Positions 10,861-21,876 of a stretch of DNA of 64,000 nt are shown piece after piece. The translations under genes were made by a program, and so were the position numbers. The notes beneath the pieces were generated by a model. That model was not told where the DNA came from. It made no database searches and was given only the letters and a program-made list of their open reading frames with translations. The stretch is from positions 746,501 through 810,500 of the forward strand of contig JAUIRK010000889.1 of assembly GCA_030549495.1 (NCBI GenBank), given 5' to 3'. The stretch comes from Nectonema munidae. Its lineage: Eukaryota; Nematomorpha; Nectonematoida; Nectonematidae. Numbering within the stretch: the first letter of the stretch is position 1; every line of letters begins with the position of its first letter.

Positions 10861-12041
10861 ATTTATAATATTAAATTGCCTATAGGTTTTAAAAGATATA
10901 GATAAATTATATTCGCAAGTACGTATTAATAAAAAAGTGAATTTTCAATATATCGATAAATTGACGAAATGAAATAATTATCATATTGATTTATTCAATA
11001 AATACAATTCAAAATTGTCAGACATATATATGTCGTTGTTACCAGTTATTGATTTTCAGTATATTGATAAATTAGTGAAATTTGAATAAGAAAATTTGTC
11101 TTCTAAATTACTTATATTATCTGTTATTTAAAGATATAGATGATATTTTATATAATTTTAATATGTTTAAAGCTATTTCATTTTATGAATGCAAAAAACA
11201 TACTACTTAAAAATGATTTTATATGCATAAAAATATTATATACGTTTAAACCTGTACCAATGATTATATTGAAATTTTTTGGATTAAAGAGCTTTGCAAC
11301 TTTAAGTGAGATGTTTTCAACTTCAGACAAAAAAATTTTTAAATTGAAATTGAATGAATTTTTCACATTAAGTTGTATATTTATATATTTACCTAAATTA
11401 TATTATTTTATTTAAATTTTTTAGAAAATCTATTTAAATATATTTTTCCAAAAACTGACCATTAAATTTATCAACGAAGAATTTAAATAAAAATTTCTAT
11501 AATAATTTTATATAATTTATGCTATTCATTTTTCTTTTGTTTTTTTTATATATAATTTCCATTGCATGGGAAACTTGTTGAAAATCATGAAAATGATTTG
11601 ACTTATTGCATCACTGCTACAATAAATAGAATTATTGGATAAAGAAATATGTAAAATTCATTGATTTCAATTTTTAAATAGAGTCTCAATTTTTTATATT
11701 TTATAAGTTATTGCATTTCAAATATCCAACTTATAATAGCTTATAATATCTTAATAAAAATTTGAAAATATTTTACCTGAATTCAAAATATACTTGAATA
11801 AAAACCGTGACTTTTATATGCCAACACTTTAAAAAGGCGTAAATGTTCAAGTCTAATCTTTTGGTTTATTTTTCAATGGAATTTTATATATTTAAAGCAG
11901 ATTATTTTCATTTTTTGATGCACCGATTTCCCACCCCTTGTCAAATGGTTAAATTGTCTAGTTTACTCATGAGTTTAGATTTTAAAATATATATATAAAT
12001 ATACATATTCAATGATATTATCTTTTTACTTTGCATTTCAG
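10861..12041. other. Intron 2, nothing recognised
   Basis: Extremely AT-rich. Frames at 11140-11415 and 11178-11366 overlap on opposite strands and consist of low-complexity Ile/Leu/Lys/Phe, so neither is a gene. The acceptor of exon 3 is TTTGCATTTCAG, ending at 12041. Confidence 0.5.
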
Positions 12042-12163
12042 AACTTCGCATGTTCCTCCAGGAGAAATAATCACTCATAAAGGCGATATCTTGGTGTACC
12101 TCTATTTCATTGTTCGTGGCTCTATCGAAATCATTAGAGATAATGGAGTACTAGCAATATTAG
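12042..12163 (+). CDS. sei: ERG/seizure-type K+ channel, exon 3 (cNBHD beta roll)
   Basis: Encodes TSHVPPGEIITHKGDILVYL, then YFIVRGSIEIIRDNG and VLAILG, the beta-roll core of the cyclic-nucleotide-binding homology domain. It matches vertebrate ERG [20 protein letters not shown] and FISRGSIEILRGD. The acceptor AG is at 12040-12041. The donor GTAATT is at 12164. One base completes the previous Lys and one base is left over; with GG of exon 4 that base gives Gly, so [10 protein letters not shown] is formed exactly as in the family (ILG-KNDIFGE). The open frame continues past the donor into intron sequence without meaning. Confidence 0.95.
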
Positions 12164-12810
12164 GTAATTCGATATTCAATAATTGTACTATGTCAAAATT
12201 GAGAGATACAGAATGCCATAAAGTATCAAATGATTACTGCTAACTCAAAAACGAACTTACTATCTAATTATATAAGCTAAATATCTAACTAACTTTAATA
12301 TTGAACAATTTAATATCAAACTAATTAGCTGAATTTGATTGAAAATATTGTATGTTAATTATAATAAAAAATATTTTTGTATTTTTAAAATTTTTGTATT
12401 TTACTCTTTATGAATATGTGTTTTTGACAAATATTCACCAGTGGTGTAAACAAATGCAATAAAAATCGAAAAATAACGTAATTAATAAATAACTTAATAT
12501 TCTACTAACTATCTAGTTAACTAACTACCTTTATCTATAACTTGCATACATGGATATCATTTACCAATGTTTATATTCAAACTTTTTAAAAGCATTTACT
12601 TGATATATTGGATAACCTCATGAATTTCAACTCTTTGAATAATAATTGCTCTATGAAACATATATCTAACCCTCGCTTATAATAAAAAAAATTCTCAAAC
12701 AATAAAATATAAATTTTTTCATTTCTGTAATAAAATTCAAGGCGTATTTTATTCATTTGAAAAAAAACAAAATGAATTATGTTGAAAGTACTTATCTGAA
12801 TGTGTTTTAT
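12164..12810. other. Intron 3, nothing recognised
   Basis: AT-rich. Repeated short words of the type CTAACTAACTA occur near 12265-12310 and 12490-12540, and again around 13800-13920, 16080 and 24840-24920. They look like low-complexity sequence rather than a defined repeat. Confidence 0.45.
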
Positions 12811-12944
12811 TACCGGTTATCGGCCACAGTTGACATATGTCGACTTTACAAAAATAAAAAGGTCTGCGTTTATCAATGCTTTTTAATACAAATCTTCTGC
12901 TTTATATTAGATATCGTCGGATTATTCTGGCCGATAACGGGCTA
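12811..12944. mobile_element. Small TTAA-type MITE with internal palindrome
   Basis: Imperfect terminal inverted repeats: left TACCGGTTATCGGCCA, right TGGCCGATAACGGGCTA. Just inside the left end is the palindrome AGTTGACATATGTCGACT (12828-12845, one mismatch). The remainder carries spaced copies of a (G/T)TCTGC-type word and ends ATATCGTCGGATTATTCTGGCC. This is the same framework as the elements at 39412, 41724, 55853 and 57105. The open frame at 12757-12945 is an accident of this element. Confidence 0.6.
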
Positions 12945-13366
12945 AATAATTCGTATCCATTTTATTTATTTGAAGTTTATTTTTATCATGGGTTTATTTG
13001 AGTTTATCTCATGTCTCCAATTTAGGGATTTTCTTCAGTTAACTTTTTTTTATTTCCAATACAAATTTCTGCATTTAACTTTGTATGAATGTTTCTATTA
13101 ATCTCTTTTACGAGCTATTAGTGATTTCTTATTTTGTAGCGTCTTTTTACAATTTTGAAATTTCACCATAATGTATAAAAATATTAATAGTACTTTATTT
13201 AATTTAAAATAATGAAATATTTAAAATTCAAAAAAATCGAAAACGTACATAATTATGTATTTTAGGTACAAATGTTAGAAAAAATATATTTCTCATCTCT
13301 TCTAATTATAATAAAATATAATAAATTTTTCTAAAAATAATGATTGAAGTTATACTACTTATTTAG
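12945..13366. other. Intron 3, distal part
   Basis: No feature other than the acceptor of exon 4 (TACTACTTATTTAG, AG at 13365-13366). Confidence 0.5.
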
Positions 13367-13560
13367 GGAAGGATGATATTTTTGGAGAAAATCCAGGTAT
13401 GTATCCAATTCCAGGTAAATCTTCCGCCGATGTAAGAGCTCTCACGTATAGCGATTTGCATAAAATCAATCGTGAAGATCTTCTGGAAGTTTTGGAGTTG
13501 TATCCAGAATTTTCAGAAACGTTCATTCCCAACCTCCATGTTACCTACAATCTACGAGAT
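13367..13560 (+). CDS. sei: ERG/seizure-type K+ channel, exon 4 (end of cNBHD, intrinsic ligand)
   Basis: Encodes [19 protein letters not shown], then [19 protein letters not shown], then [12 protein letters not shown] and finally TYNLRD. It aligns directly with vertebrate ERG (GKSNGDVRALTYCDLHKI, LLEVLDMYPEFS, FNLRD). The C-terminal Tyr-Asn-Leu occupies the position of the intrinsic ligand that fills the nucleotide pocket in KCNH channels. ERG channels of vertebrates have Phe-Asn-Leu there, so the aromatic is conserved in kind. The donor is the consensus GTAAGT at 13561, and the exon ends in phase 0. The Met at 13399 is internal, not a start. Confidence 0.95.
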
Positions 13561-14239
13561 GTAAGTCTTAAGACTTTTATCACAAGCATTTCAAGTTGTA
13601 TCTGAAAATTATTTTCAATAGGGTCAACAAATCCCATCTAGCAATTACCTCACACCTCTCCCCATCCATATGGACAATTTCCTCTATGATGCCCAATTTA
13701 TAATTGTATAATAGGACATTTGCCAAAGGGATAAAAATTTATTTCTATGTTTTCATATTTGTTATGTAGTAAGATAGAGAGTAGTTCATTAAGTTGATTA
13801 GTTAAGTTGTTAGTTTTTGGTTAGTGAGATTAGATTAGTTAGTTTCTTAGACTAACTAATCTCATCTAGCTAAAGTAAATTAAATAAATAGAAAATTAGT
13901 CAATTAATTAGTTGGATATTTACCTTATTTAGTTAATGAGAATATTTATTTACTGTAAAGTAAGAAATTTTCGCGAGGAATTTAAATTTGCAACACAAAA
14001 ATTTCACAAAATTAAATTATGCAAACTTAATTTGCAGGGTTTCAAGTGTTTTTATATGAAATTTCTAATAACAATCTTTCATAAAATTAAAAGTGATTAT
14101 TTTTTTATTAAGTGCTCAACAAGTATAAAAACTAATTTTTTTAGGCTAAATATCTAAAATTTTAGAAATATTTACTCGAAAAATTAAATTCTCGCTATTG
14201 TTTTTAAACTTTAATTCGAGAAATTAAAGTACTTTACCG
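13561..14239. other. Intron 4, first part
   Basis: AT-rich with CTAACTAA-type low complexity at 13790-13930. The frame at 13936-14157 has no recognisable features. Confidence 0.45.
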
Positions 14240-14770
14240 TATTTTGCCCTCTATAACCATTGACTTTCTGTCTGAAAAACTAAGAACATAAGACCTATGG
14301 GAGTTTTTATTTGTAGATAACCTGATGATTTTGGCTGAAAGCGAAAAACAGCTTCAGAGATGACTTATAATGTGGCAAGAAAGCCTAAAGAAGTACTGAC
14401 TAAAAAGATGAATATAAAAAGACAGAAATCATGGTTTGTAGCTAAAAGAAAGACTAGCAGGTGGCCATTAAAAGCAGGAATGGACAAGAGCTAAAACAAG
14501 TAGAAAGTTTCAAGTACTTACGGTTGCAACTTGTAGATAAAGATATTGGGAAAAAGATGTTCAAAAAAGGTTGAGTACCAGTTTTATGAAGTAGAAATAG
14601 GTGAAAGTAGTTTTCACTGATAAAAAGATACCGGTCAGAATGAAAGCAAAAATAAACACAACAACTCTATGACCTGTGAGGACGTATGGGTCAGATTTCT
14701 GGTGCATAAAGAAGAAGGATGAAACAATTGAGCAGTAACAGAGATGAGAATGGTGACAAAGATGTTGGGC
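14240..14770 (+). mobile_element. RTE-like LINE remnant (reverse transcriptase, C-terminal half)
   Basis: On the plus strand, in broken frames, the translation runs DNLMILAESEKQLQ-type sequence, then LKMNIKKTEIMV, GQELKQVESFKYL, KIPVRMKAKINTTTL and PVRTYGSDFWC. This is the order of the catalytic box and thumb of RTE/craniate-type endonuclease-reverse transcriptases (FADDLVLLAESxxELQ, KTEVM, KQVDSFKYLG). The 5' part is missing and stops are frequent. It is a different clade from the other LINE pieces in the window. It abuts the opposite-strand LINE at 14770. Confidence 0.6.
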
Positions 14771-15520
14771 TAATATTGAAGGACATAACTACTAATTTCT
14801 AAGTAAGAGAATTTGGCTGTTAAAGATTGAGCATTCAAACTAATTATGTGCAATTTAAAAGCGTTGCATATGGAATCCAGACAATCAAAAGTACTCGAGT
14901 TTAAACAAACATCATAGTCATATAAGTTGAATGAAAAAACATCACAAAAATTTGCTTCAAACGAAAAGTCATCTTCATTATTCATCTTCATAAAATATTG
15001 TGTGTTTTTTCACAAAATCAAGTTGTTTTTGAACAGAAGGAAAAGTTTTACTCAGAGCCGAATGCTTTACATCATTAAAATTATTCAGTACACAATTATG
15101 GCATTTCAACTCATTCGTTTTAGTACAGTTCATCCATTTATGGTCACCAGAGCAATACATTAACCAACTGATATTTTTGCATTTTGAAGCAAATTTGACC
15201 TATCATACAACAATTTGTGAAGTGCTTGTAAGTAAAATAAGATACAACTTTTAAATGAGAAAAATTGAAAACAACATAAAATTACACGTACATATATAAT
15301 CAAAAATGGGATGTCGAGACCTTAAGTACCATAATTTTGAGATTTGGATCTTTGAAAAACTTGGAAAAAAAACTCCATTACTCTGCCATTATCCAGAAGA
15401 CTAGAAATGCCGCAATTTTTGAGTATAATCAATTTAACTATCGATCCATTAGTAGTAGAAGAGGGAACCCTTAGAGTGATTTGAGGTAAAAACCTAACTT
15501 TTATCATTTTCATTTTTTAC
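14770..15520 (-). mobile_element. LINE fragment spanning the ORF1/ORF2 junction
   Basis: Reverse-strand reading gives an ORF1-like end with a zinc-knuckle-type segment (MYCSGDHKWMNCTKTNE, then CHNC) around 15050-15160 and HSALSKTFPSVQKQLDFV. Below about 14990 begins what looks like the start of ORF2, containing LHIISLNAQSLTAKFSYLE, comparable to the LHINxxSLxxKxxEL start of LINE endonucleases. Upstream frame 15322-15513 (LRVPSSTTNGSIVK) is probably ORF1 as well. Frames are broken. The clade is probably Jockey/I-like. Confidence 0.55.
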
Positions 15521-16261
15521 CAGTGAGTATTTCTTTGGCTTTTTCTTTAGTTTTCCTATCCAGGAAATCAATCGCAATAGAATTTTTCAGTTTTTGACTT
15601 TTTGAATATGTCCTCTTTTAGGTGGTCGCTATGGAGAGAGTTTTCACGTACATATATGTTTTTTTTGATAAAAAAAAGAATTTTTTAAATATTTCTTTTT
15701 ACTTACATATTTTATTTTAGTTAAAGTTGGTTTAGTTTATATGTCCGTTTATTAGTTGTATAGTTAATTTTAAAAGTATTTAATTATTGACTAGGTAGAA
15801 AAGACAGATAGTTTGAAATACAAAAGATATCATAGAATATAAGTGTATAATGCTCTAATCATATTTGAAAGTAATTCTTCTTACATTCACATACTTTTTT
15901 CATACTTATATTTATAGTTTTCTTAAAAATAAATTTTTTATTTTTTATGCGTATCAAATTCTATTTTAAAGTTTACAAGTAAATATGATACTTAAAGAAA
16001 ATAATTAGCTAATTAAGTATATAACGTTAAAACTTATAAATAACTTTAATATTAAAGTAAATAAGTAACAATTTAACTGAAATAGCTATAAAACTAATTA
16101 ACTAACTAAATAACCGCTTTTCTAGTTGTCTTAACACGTCATTCTCCATGGGACACAGAGCGTAACTGTCTTGATACTAGCCTATCCCATTCTTTCAAAA
16201 TCAAGTTATCTCAAAAAGGTAATGCCAAATTCATTCATATCACCATAGATATATTTATATC
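15521..16261. other. Intron 4, nothing recognised
   Basis: AT-rich without a gene or bounded repeat that I can define. Confidence 0.45.
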
Positions 16262-16265
16262 TTAA

Positions 16266-16731
16266 CACTTGAAAAGCCATAGAACCCCTAACCTTTTTCA
16301 TAAACATTCTTAGTTAAACCGACTTATTTGCAAGGCGCAAGTGTTTCAGACAATAAACATTTTTGAGCATTTAACTTAAATTTAATTAAATTTTGTGAAT
16401 TAAGCTTATTCACTTTTTTGCCTCTATGGTCCCAAAGGGTTTTATAGAGCTGCTTAAATAAAGTCTAAAAAGATATAGCTTAGATTTTCATTACTCATAA
16501 TGCATAAAATAAATATTTATTTTTTTAAAGTAAAATAATGTTTTCATCTATTTTATAACAAATTTTTAAAATATTCGTATTTCTTAACTTTTATTTTTTG
16601 GTCGTATACACCATAAAATCTTGGCTGTTTATCTCTTACAATTTAATAGATTGTAAAAGATAAATAGATATATAATCTGTTTATCACAAACATTTTTTTA
16701 GTCCGTAAGCATTATCTTGGCTTTTCTAGTG
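16266..16731. mobile_element. TTAA-flanked MITE, 466 bp (piggyBac-like target)
   Basis: TTAA at 16262-16265 and again at 16732-16735 flank inverted ends CACTTGAAAAGCCA (left) and TGGCTTTTCTAGTG (right), 12 of 14 positions complementary. There is no coding sequence. TTAA duplication is the hallmark of piggyBac-type transposition. Near the right end is a near-palindromic stretch (CTCTTACAATTTAATAGATTGTAAAAGAT, about 16634-16663). Confidence 0.75.
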
Positions 16732-16735
16732 TTAA

Positions 16736-17204
16736 GACAAAAGAATTGTGGAAAACAGATTTTTGCTAATTCATTTAGTATTTTTATATGCTATCACTTC
16801 AACGAAAATTTTTCGAGATAACAAAATATACATTATTTAGCCAATATAATTCAATCGAAATACAATAATGGTGTTTCAAAAATTGTGTCATATTTTCTAA
16901 AGAAAAACATTCCTTGCCAAAGAACAAAATTAATCCACAATTGCCTTGAATCAGATTCAAATATATACATATATACTTATTTTTCCTACAGCTTCTCGGT
17001 AATGTTGGTTTTTTTTATCAAAAGTTAAATTAGTACTCTAAAAAATATTCAAAAAATCCGACAATTATTTTCCTCTCCAATTTAACCAAATTAAAAATTT
17101 TCTGACTTACATTAAAAATTCAAACAACTCACGTTATCAAAGAGTAGATCATTTCAGATACAAAGATGCTTGATTAATATTTGCTATTTTTAAATATATT
17201 TTAG
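16736..17204. other. Intron 4, distal part
   Basis: No element recognised. It ends with the exon 5 acceptor TTTTTAAATATATTTTAG. Confidence 0.5.
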
Positions 17205-17283
17205 ACCTCCCTTTCTTACATGGGCAAACGATCTAAACGTTACAAATCTACAAATCGACCGTTAGCCAACCATATTAAAGAAG
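17205..17283 (+). CDS. sei: ERG/seizure-type K+ channel, exon 5 (basic linker after cNBHD)
   Basis: A short exon encoding TSLSYMGKRSKRYKST, then NRPLANHIKE. It follows the NLRD end of the cNBHD in phase 0 and occupies the position where vertebrate ERG has a basic stretch (RQRKRKLSFRRR). The cluster GKRSKRYK has the same character, so identity rests on position, phase and open frame more than on sequence. The donor is GTAAAA at 17284. One base (G) is left over, and AT of exon 6 makes Asp. Confidence 0.8.
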
Positions 17284-17514
17284 GTAAAAAAATTTTCATT
17301 CAGCAAACTCTTTTATCTTCGCTATTAAGTCCAAGAGAAAAATAATCTTCCATAATTGGACAAATAAATATTCCACAAAAATCGATCTCGTGATCACAAC
17401 ATCATTACGCAATCGTTCCACAGCTATATTGAGAAAAAACTAGTGATTACAAGTTCAATTTAGCATAACATAATTTATTGAGTGAATAGAAAGGCACTTT
17501 TTATATGTGGGTAA

Positions 17515-20034
17515 TAGGTATAGGGCTCTTTTTTCATTAGAAATTTATATTCTTCAATGTGTGTTCGAAAAATTTTTTATAAGGATAAAATTACTTTTTT
17601 TCCTCTCTCAAAGCATTCTGATTGAAGAATCTTCTTGATGATCTTAGACTTTTTTTATCAGTATCGTGCATTTCATTATCAGGCCTGAATATTTGTCAAC
17701 CAATCTCATTTCAAAGGTTTTTTTCTGATGAATCATTCGTGAGTTTCATTGTTCAATTACAAAAAGTTGTCCACGTTCTTCATCTAAAAAATTATCTCTT
17801 TGACGCAAAAATAAAAAGATAGACAAATTCAATTTAAATAAAAATATCTTGATAGTGACTAAATTCTCACATATTGGCACCTGTGCCATTTTTGATAAAT
17901 CTGACCTATTCTAAATTTTCAGATTTCCTACCCATCTTAGCGAAATGTTAATTGTAATCCTAGATGATAAGCTATAGATTTAAATATTTTTCATTTGTAA
18001 AAGCGGAACTTTTTTTTCACAATCAAAATCTTTTTTGAAGCACCTAATATTATTATATAACTAAACCACTTCCTACTTCATTAGGACATGGTAGATCTTC
18101 CATTTAGTCAAGATACATATTATTTTAATTATTTGTTTTGATCACATGTTCTCTTTTCAATTAGTTTTCAACTTGGTTCCTTCTCTCATACAAATTTTCA
18201 AAAGATTTTATAATACGTTTTGTTTTTTTTAAATAAATATTTCATACTCATGATGATTGTAGAAAGAATTATAAGCCAAAATATACAAAAATAAAAGTAT
18301 ATTCTTACTATATACCTAATATGCAGCGATTTTTTGAAAAATTTTTACAGAACTGAATTTCAGGCATACATTACTAATTCAATTGCCACTTTGAGATATT
18401 TTTTAACCGTATTATCCAAAATCTAGTACAGAAATAAAATAAGCATAGTCGATTTGGTATAAAACATATTTTATTTTTTTGAAATAGAAGTAAACCACAA
18501 ATCTGATTGAAGCTTTCAGATATTTTAAAACCATAAATGCCAAACCCGAGTCCAAAAATCAAACCAGCATCTTCCATTTGGCATAAAAATAGATATTTTA
18601 TTTAAATTTCAAAAATATTTCTGTAGACAATAGACGTAAATCGAAAATTTGATTGACACTTTCAGATTAAAACCTCTTAATGCAAAAAATGATTTCAGAA
18701 ATAAAAATTATCATGGTCAATTGGTATAAAAACATATATTTCATGTAAAATTAGAGAGAATATTTTGGGATATAGTTTTCAGACATAAACGCAAATTTGA
18801 TTGACACTAGCAGTAAAACCTTTAAATGCGAAAACTGTGTTCAGAAATGAAATCATCATGATCTATTTGCTATAAAAACATATATTTCATGTAAAATTTG
18901 AATCAATATTTTTGGAAACAAATTTTAGAACTAAACGCAAATTTGATTAATACTTATATGCATTTTCAAATTCAAACTGCAAAAATTGAGTCCATAAATG
19001 AAACTAGCATGGTTGATTTGGTATAAAAGCATATATTTAATTGTAAAATTTGAATGAATGTATTTGGAGACAATTTTTAGAAGAAAACCGCAAATTTGAT
19101 TGACACTTATAGTTATTTTCAGTAAAAAATGAATTCAGAAATGAAAACAGCATGGCCGATTTGGTATAAAAACATATATTTTATGTAAAATTGAGAGAAT
19201 ATTTTTGGAGATAGCTTTTAGAAGTAAACCGCAAATTTGATTGACATTGACAGACATTTTACCACCTCTAAATGTGAAAAATCAGTTCAGAAATGAAAAC
19301 AGTATGGTTGATTTGGTATAATATTTCATTTTAAAATTTGAATGAATGTTTTTGGAGACAATTTTTAGAAGTAAACCTGAAATTTGATTAGCGCTTATAG
19401 GTATTTTCAAATCCTAAACTTAAAAAATGAGTCCAGAAATGAAACCAGCCTGGCCGATTTAGTATAACACATATATTTCATTGTAAAATTTGAATGAATG
19501 TTTTTGGAGACAATTTTTTAGAAGTAAACCACAAATTTGATTAACACTTATTGGTATTTTCAAATCCTAAATGTAAAAAATGAGTCCAGAAATGAAAACA
19601 GCATGACCGATTTAGTATAAAAACATATATTTTATGTAAAATTTAAAGAATATTTTATTATATATATTTCTGATCAATCAAAATTTTGATTGACATTTTC
19701 TAAAAAGTAGTCATGATTATTGAAAAAATTAAATATATATAAAGTGTTATACGTTCCAAACTGTATACAATTATAAATTTTCAAGGTTTTGTATAATATA
19801 GATCCTAAGTTATAAGGTGTACAGATAATGTCAAAATTTTGCTGAAAAATTTTAATTTTTGATTTTGATTGACAGTTTTGGACATGAAAGGGTCATTCAA
19901 CTACCATGAAAATGGTTTCAAATGATGCAGCTAGCGATTTTAGGAAAAGTCACAAAATTTGAAGAGATATGATTCAGCCAATTTTCTACAATTAATTTTT
20001 TAACGTCCCCCCCCCCCCCCAGCACTAATAGGGT
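17515..20034 (-). mobile_element. Satellite-bearing TTAA element, 3'-truncated copy
   Basis: The terminus at 20018-20034 reads CCCAGCACTAATAGGG and is followed by TTAA. The internal order, read on the minus strand, matches the complete element at 57253-60702: the subterminal segment ending in AATTGTAGAAAATTGGCTGAAT, a region with AGCTAGCGATTTTAGGAAAA, a satellite array (18360-19640), a segment at about 17880-18300, then sequence like TAGTCACTATCAAGA and AAGAGAGCCC-type blocks down to 17515. The second satellite array and the other terminus are missing. It is inserted at TTAA inside the LINE at 20036-21050. Frames such as 17622-17822 and 18374-18577 lie inside it and are not genes. Confidence 0.8.
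18360..19640. repeat. Satellite array 1, about nine units of roughly 147 bp
   Basis: A landmark word, (G)ATTTGGTATAAAA, recurs at about 18449, 18573, 18715, 18862, 19012, 19153, 19310, 19452 and 19609. Spacings are 124-157 bp, mostly 141-157. Units are clearly diverged from each other. The reverse complement of the same monomer forms 57650-58900. Confidence 0.85.
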
Positions 20035-20035
20035 T

Positions 20036-21050
20036 AAAGGAAGCTCGGGGGTTGGAGCTTTTATGTACATGCACAACTAATGCAGATTTCCATGTTTTGG
20101 GTATGATTCCTTCTTTTAAAAATACGTTGAATAACTTTGTTATAGGAAATGTCAAATCTTAAGACAGTTCTTTCAGAATATATGGGTGCAAATTATCAAT
20201 CCCAGATTATTTGTGGCCACCGAGGGAGCTAAGTTTATGAAATACAAGTTTTTCACTGACTACTATATCTTCCATCGGTGAGTAGTGATGATAGTTGGGT
20301 AATATTTTTTGAGGATGGGTTTGAGGCTTAGTAAAGACAGAAGAAAAGTACTCACTGAATGTATCAGCAATTATGATATATGATTTTACACGATTTCCAT
20401 TTTTATCAATTATAGTGTTCAAACTATGGCTTCTTTTGTTTAATACGTTTATATAATTCAAAAACTTTTTAGGCTTGTCTTTTATGTTCTTTGAAATGTT
20501 ACATTCAAAGGAACGCTTTGCTTTTCTTGTTTCTCTTCTTAATTTATTTGATAGTTCTTTGAGTTGTAACAACATTTTAGGATCTTTAAACTTCAAATAC
20601 TTCTTAAAGAGCTTTTTTTTTCTTTTGTATGTGTACGTAGTTGGTCTGTTCATATACCGATTATATTTTGTTTTCTTTTTCATCAAATGTATAAACTCAG
20701 CAATAGCTCCGTATATAACTCATGAAAACATCATAAAACTCTAAAAAAGAGTATTCATTATATAGGTTCCAATTCACAGTGGACAGATATTCTCTTAGTT
20801 TGTCGTATCTTCCCAAGCGAACATCTAGTTTGGTGGTTATAGAAGATGAAGCTTTGACAATATAAGAAAAATCGAACGTAATAGAGTAATGATCACTACC
20901 ATCCAATCCTGGTAAAATAGAAATATTTGAAAAATCAGAAGGGAAATTCGTGAGGTCTAAAATACTTTCTCTTCCAGAATAGTTTAATCTAGCTAATTTC
21001 GGCGTAGGAAACTTACAATTCTTACGAAAAAAGTTGAACAAAGCGTAAAA
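20036..21050 (-). mobile_element. LINE fragment: end of endonuclease to start of reverse transcriptase
   Basis: Two long reverse frames. At 20697-21041 is the C-terminal part of an AP-type endonuclease: LDLTNFPSDFSNISILPGLD, then SDHYSITFDF (catalytic SDH). At 20207-20686 is the basic linker with KKLFKKYLKFKDPKML, LNTIIDKNGNRVKSY and ADTFSEYFSSVF. Below 20207 the translation continues as SGIDNLHPYILKELS, LFNVFLKEGIIPKTWKSA and HVHKS, the first reverse-transcriptase blocks, where the TTAA element at 20034 interrupts it. Relatively few stops suggest moderate age. Confidence 0.85.
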
Positions 21051-21636
21051 GAATAAGAAAGAATCTTTACCTCTATGTTAAAAATGCTCTTTTCATTTAA
21101 TTCAAAAATGCTCTTTTCCTTTGATTCAAAAATGCTAAATCAGAAAACATTCCTGTTTCAGGATCTGTATTTTTGGCTAAGACCGAAAAATTGCCTTTGA
21201 ATTAAATCATTACGAAATATTACGCGTAAAAATGTTTTTTTTTGAAAATATGAGTTCATTATGTTTTACTGTATTTTTTAACTTTAGAGGTCGCTCATAA
21301 ATGACGTTAACCAACAGGGAGGATGGGTGGGGTCAAAATGTTGACAACTGGTAACTTTGTTGAGTAGACAACTAGCCAAAAACTGTCAAGATAGAGCAGG
21401 GGTTGAAGGTGAACAAAAATTAGTTTTCGTCATTTGCAATGACCCCTTATTACTATTAACTCATTGAAAGAGATAATAAAACTAAGAAAAAATTAGTAAG
21501 CTAAAAAGTTCATTTTTTTGCGTTTTTTTCTATTTTTTCTTTCCACATCTAATCATTTAGCCTTGTTATGAAATACATATGGTTTCTTTGTTCTTGTAAA
21601 CAAATGTATTTAAAATGCTTGTTTATTTTCTATCAG
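21051..21636. other. Intron 5, distal part
   Basis: Contains a short near-repeat, ATGCTCTTTTC(A/C)TTTGATTCAAAAATGCT, at 21086-21140. No gene. Ends with the acceptor TTATTTTCTATCAG. Confidence 0.45.
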
Positions 21637-21876
21637 ATGTTCCAATAGAAAATTCTATAGCCAATTGCAAAAAAGCTCTAAATCCTCAGTTTTATCACAA
21701 ACAAAGCCAAAGCTACTCATCCATCCTAGATGACATGGAGGATAGGGAAGCTGGCAAATATACTGGCATTTTGGAACTCAGCCCAGATATGTCGCACCAC
21801 CTGGTGCCAAGTGAGCCATACTTGGACTTTCCTCCATCTAGCAACTTTTTGTTCAAACCTTTAAGATCTCTTTCGC
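21637..21876 (+). CDS. sei: ERG/seizure-type K+ channel, exon 6 (C-terminal tail)
   Basis: Encodes DVPIENSIANCKKALNPQFY, then HKQSQSYSSILDDMEDREAG, KYTGILELSPDMSHH, LVPSEPYLDFPPSSNF and LFKPLRSLS. Base and codon composition is distinctly richer than the surrounding intron. The acceptor AG is at 21635-21636. Two candidate donors leave the one leftover base that exon 7 needs: GTATAT at 21877 (used here) and GTGAGC after LVP. I prefer the longer because the sequence stays coding-like up to it. Reading through 21877 meets a stop within four codons (ends LSRIF), so an alternative terminal exon is possible. The apparent Met at 21615 lies in the intron. Confidence 0.75.

Noticed and set aside
18360-19640. 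CRISPR-like array
   Set aside because: Eukaryotic context, about 147-bp diverged units without spacer structure; it is a satellite.
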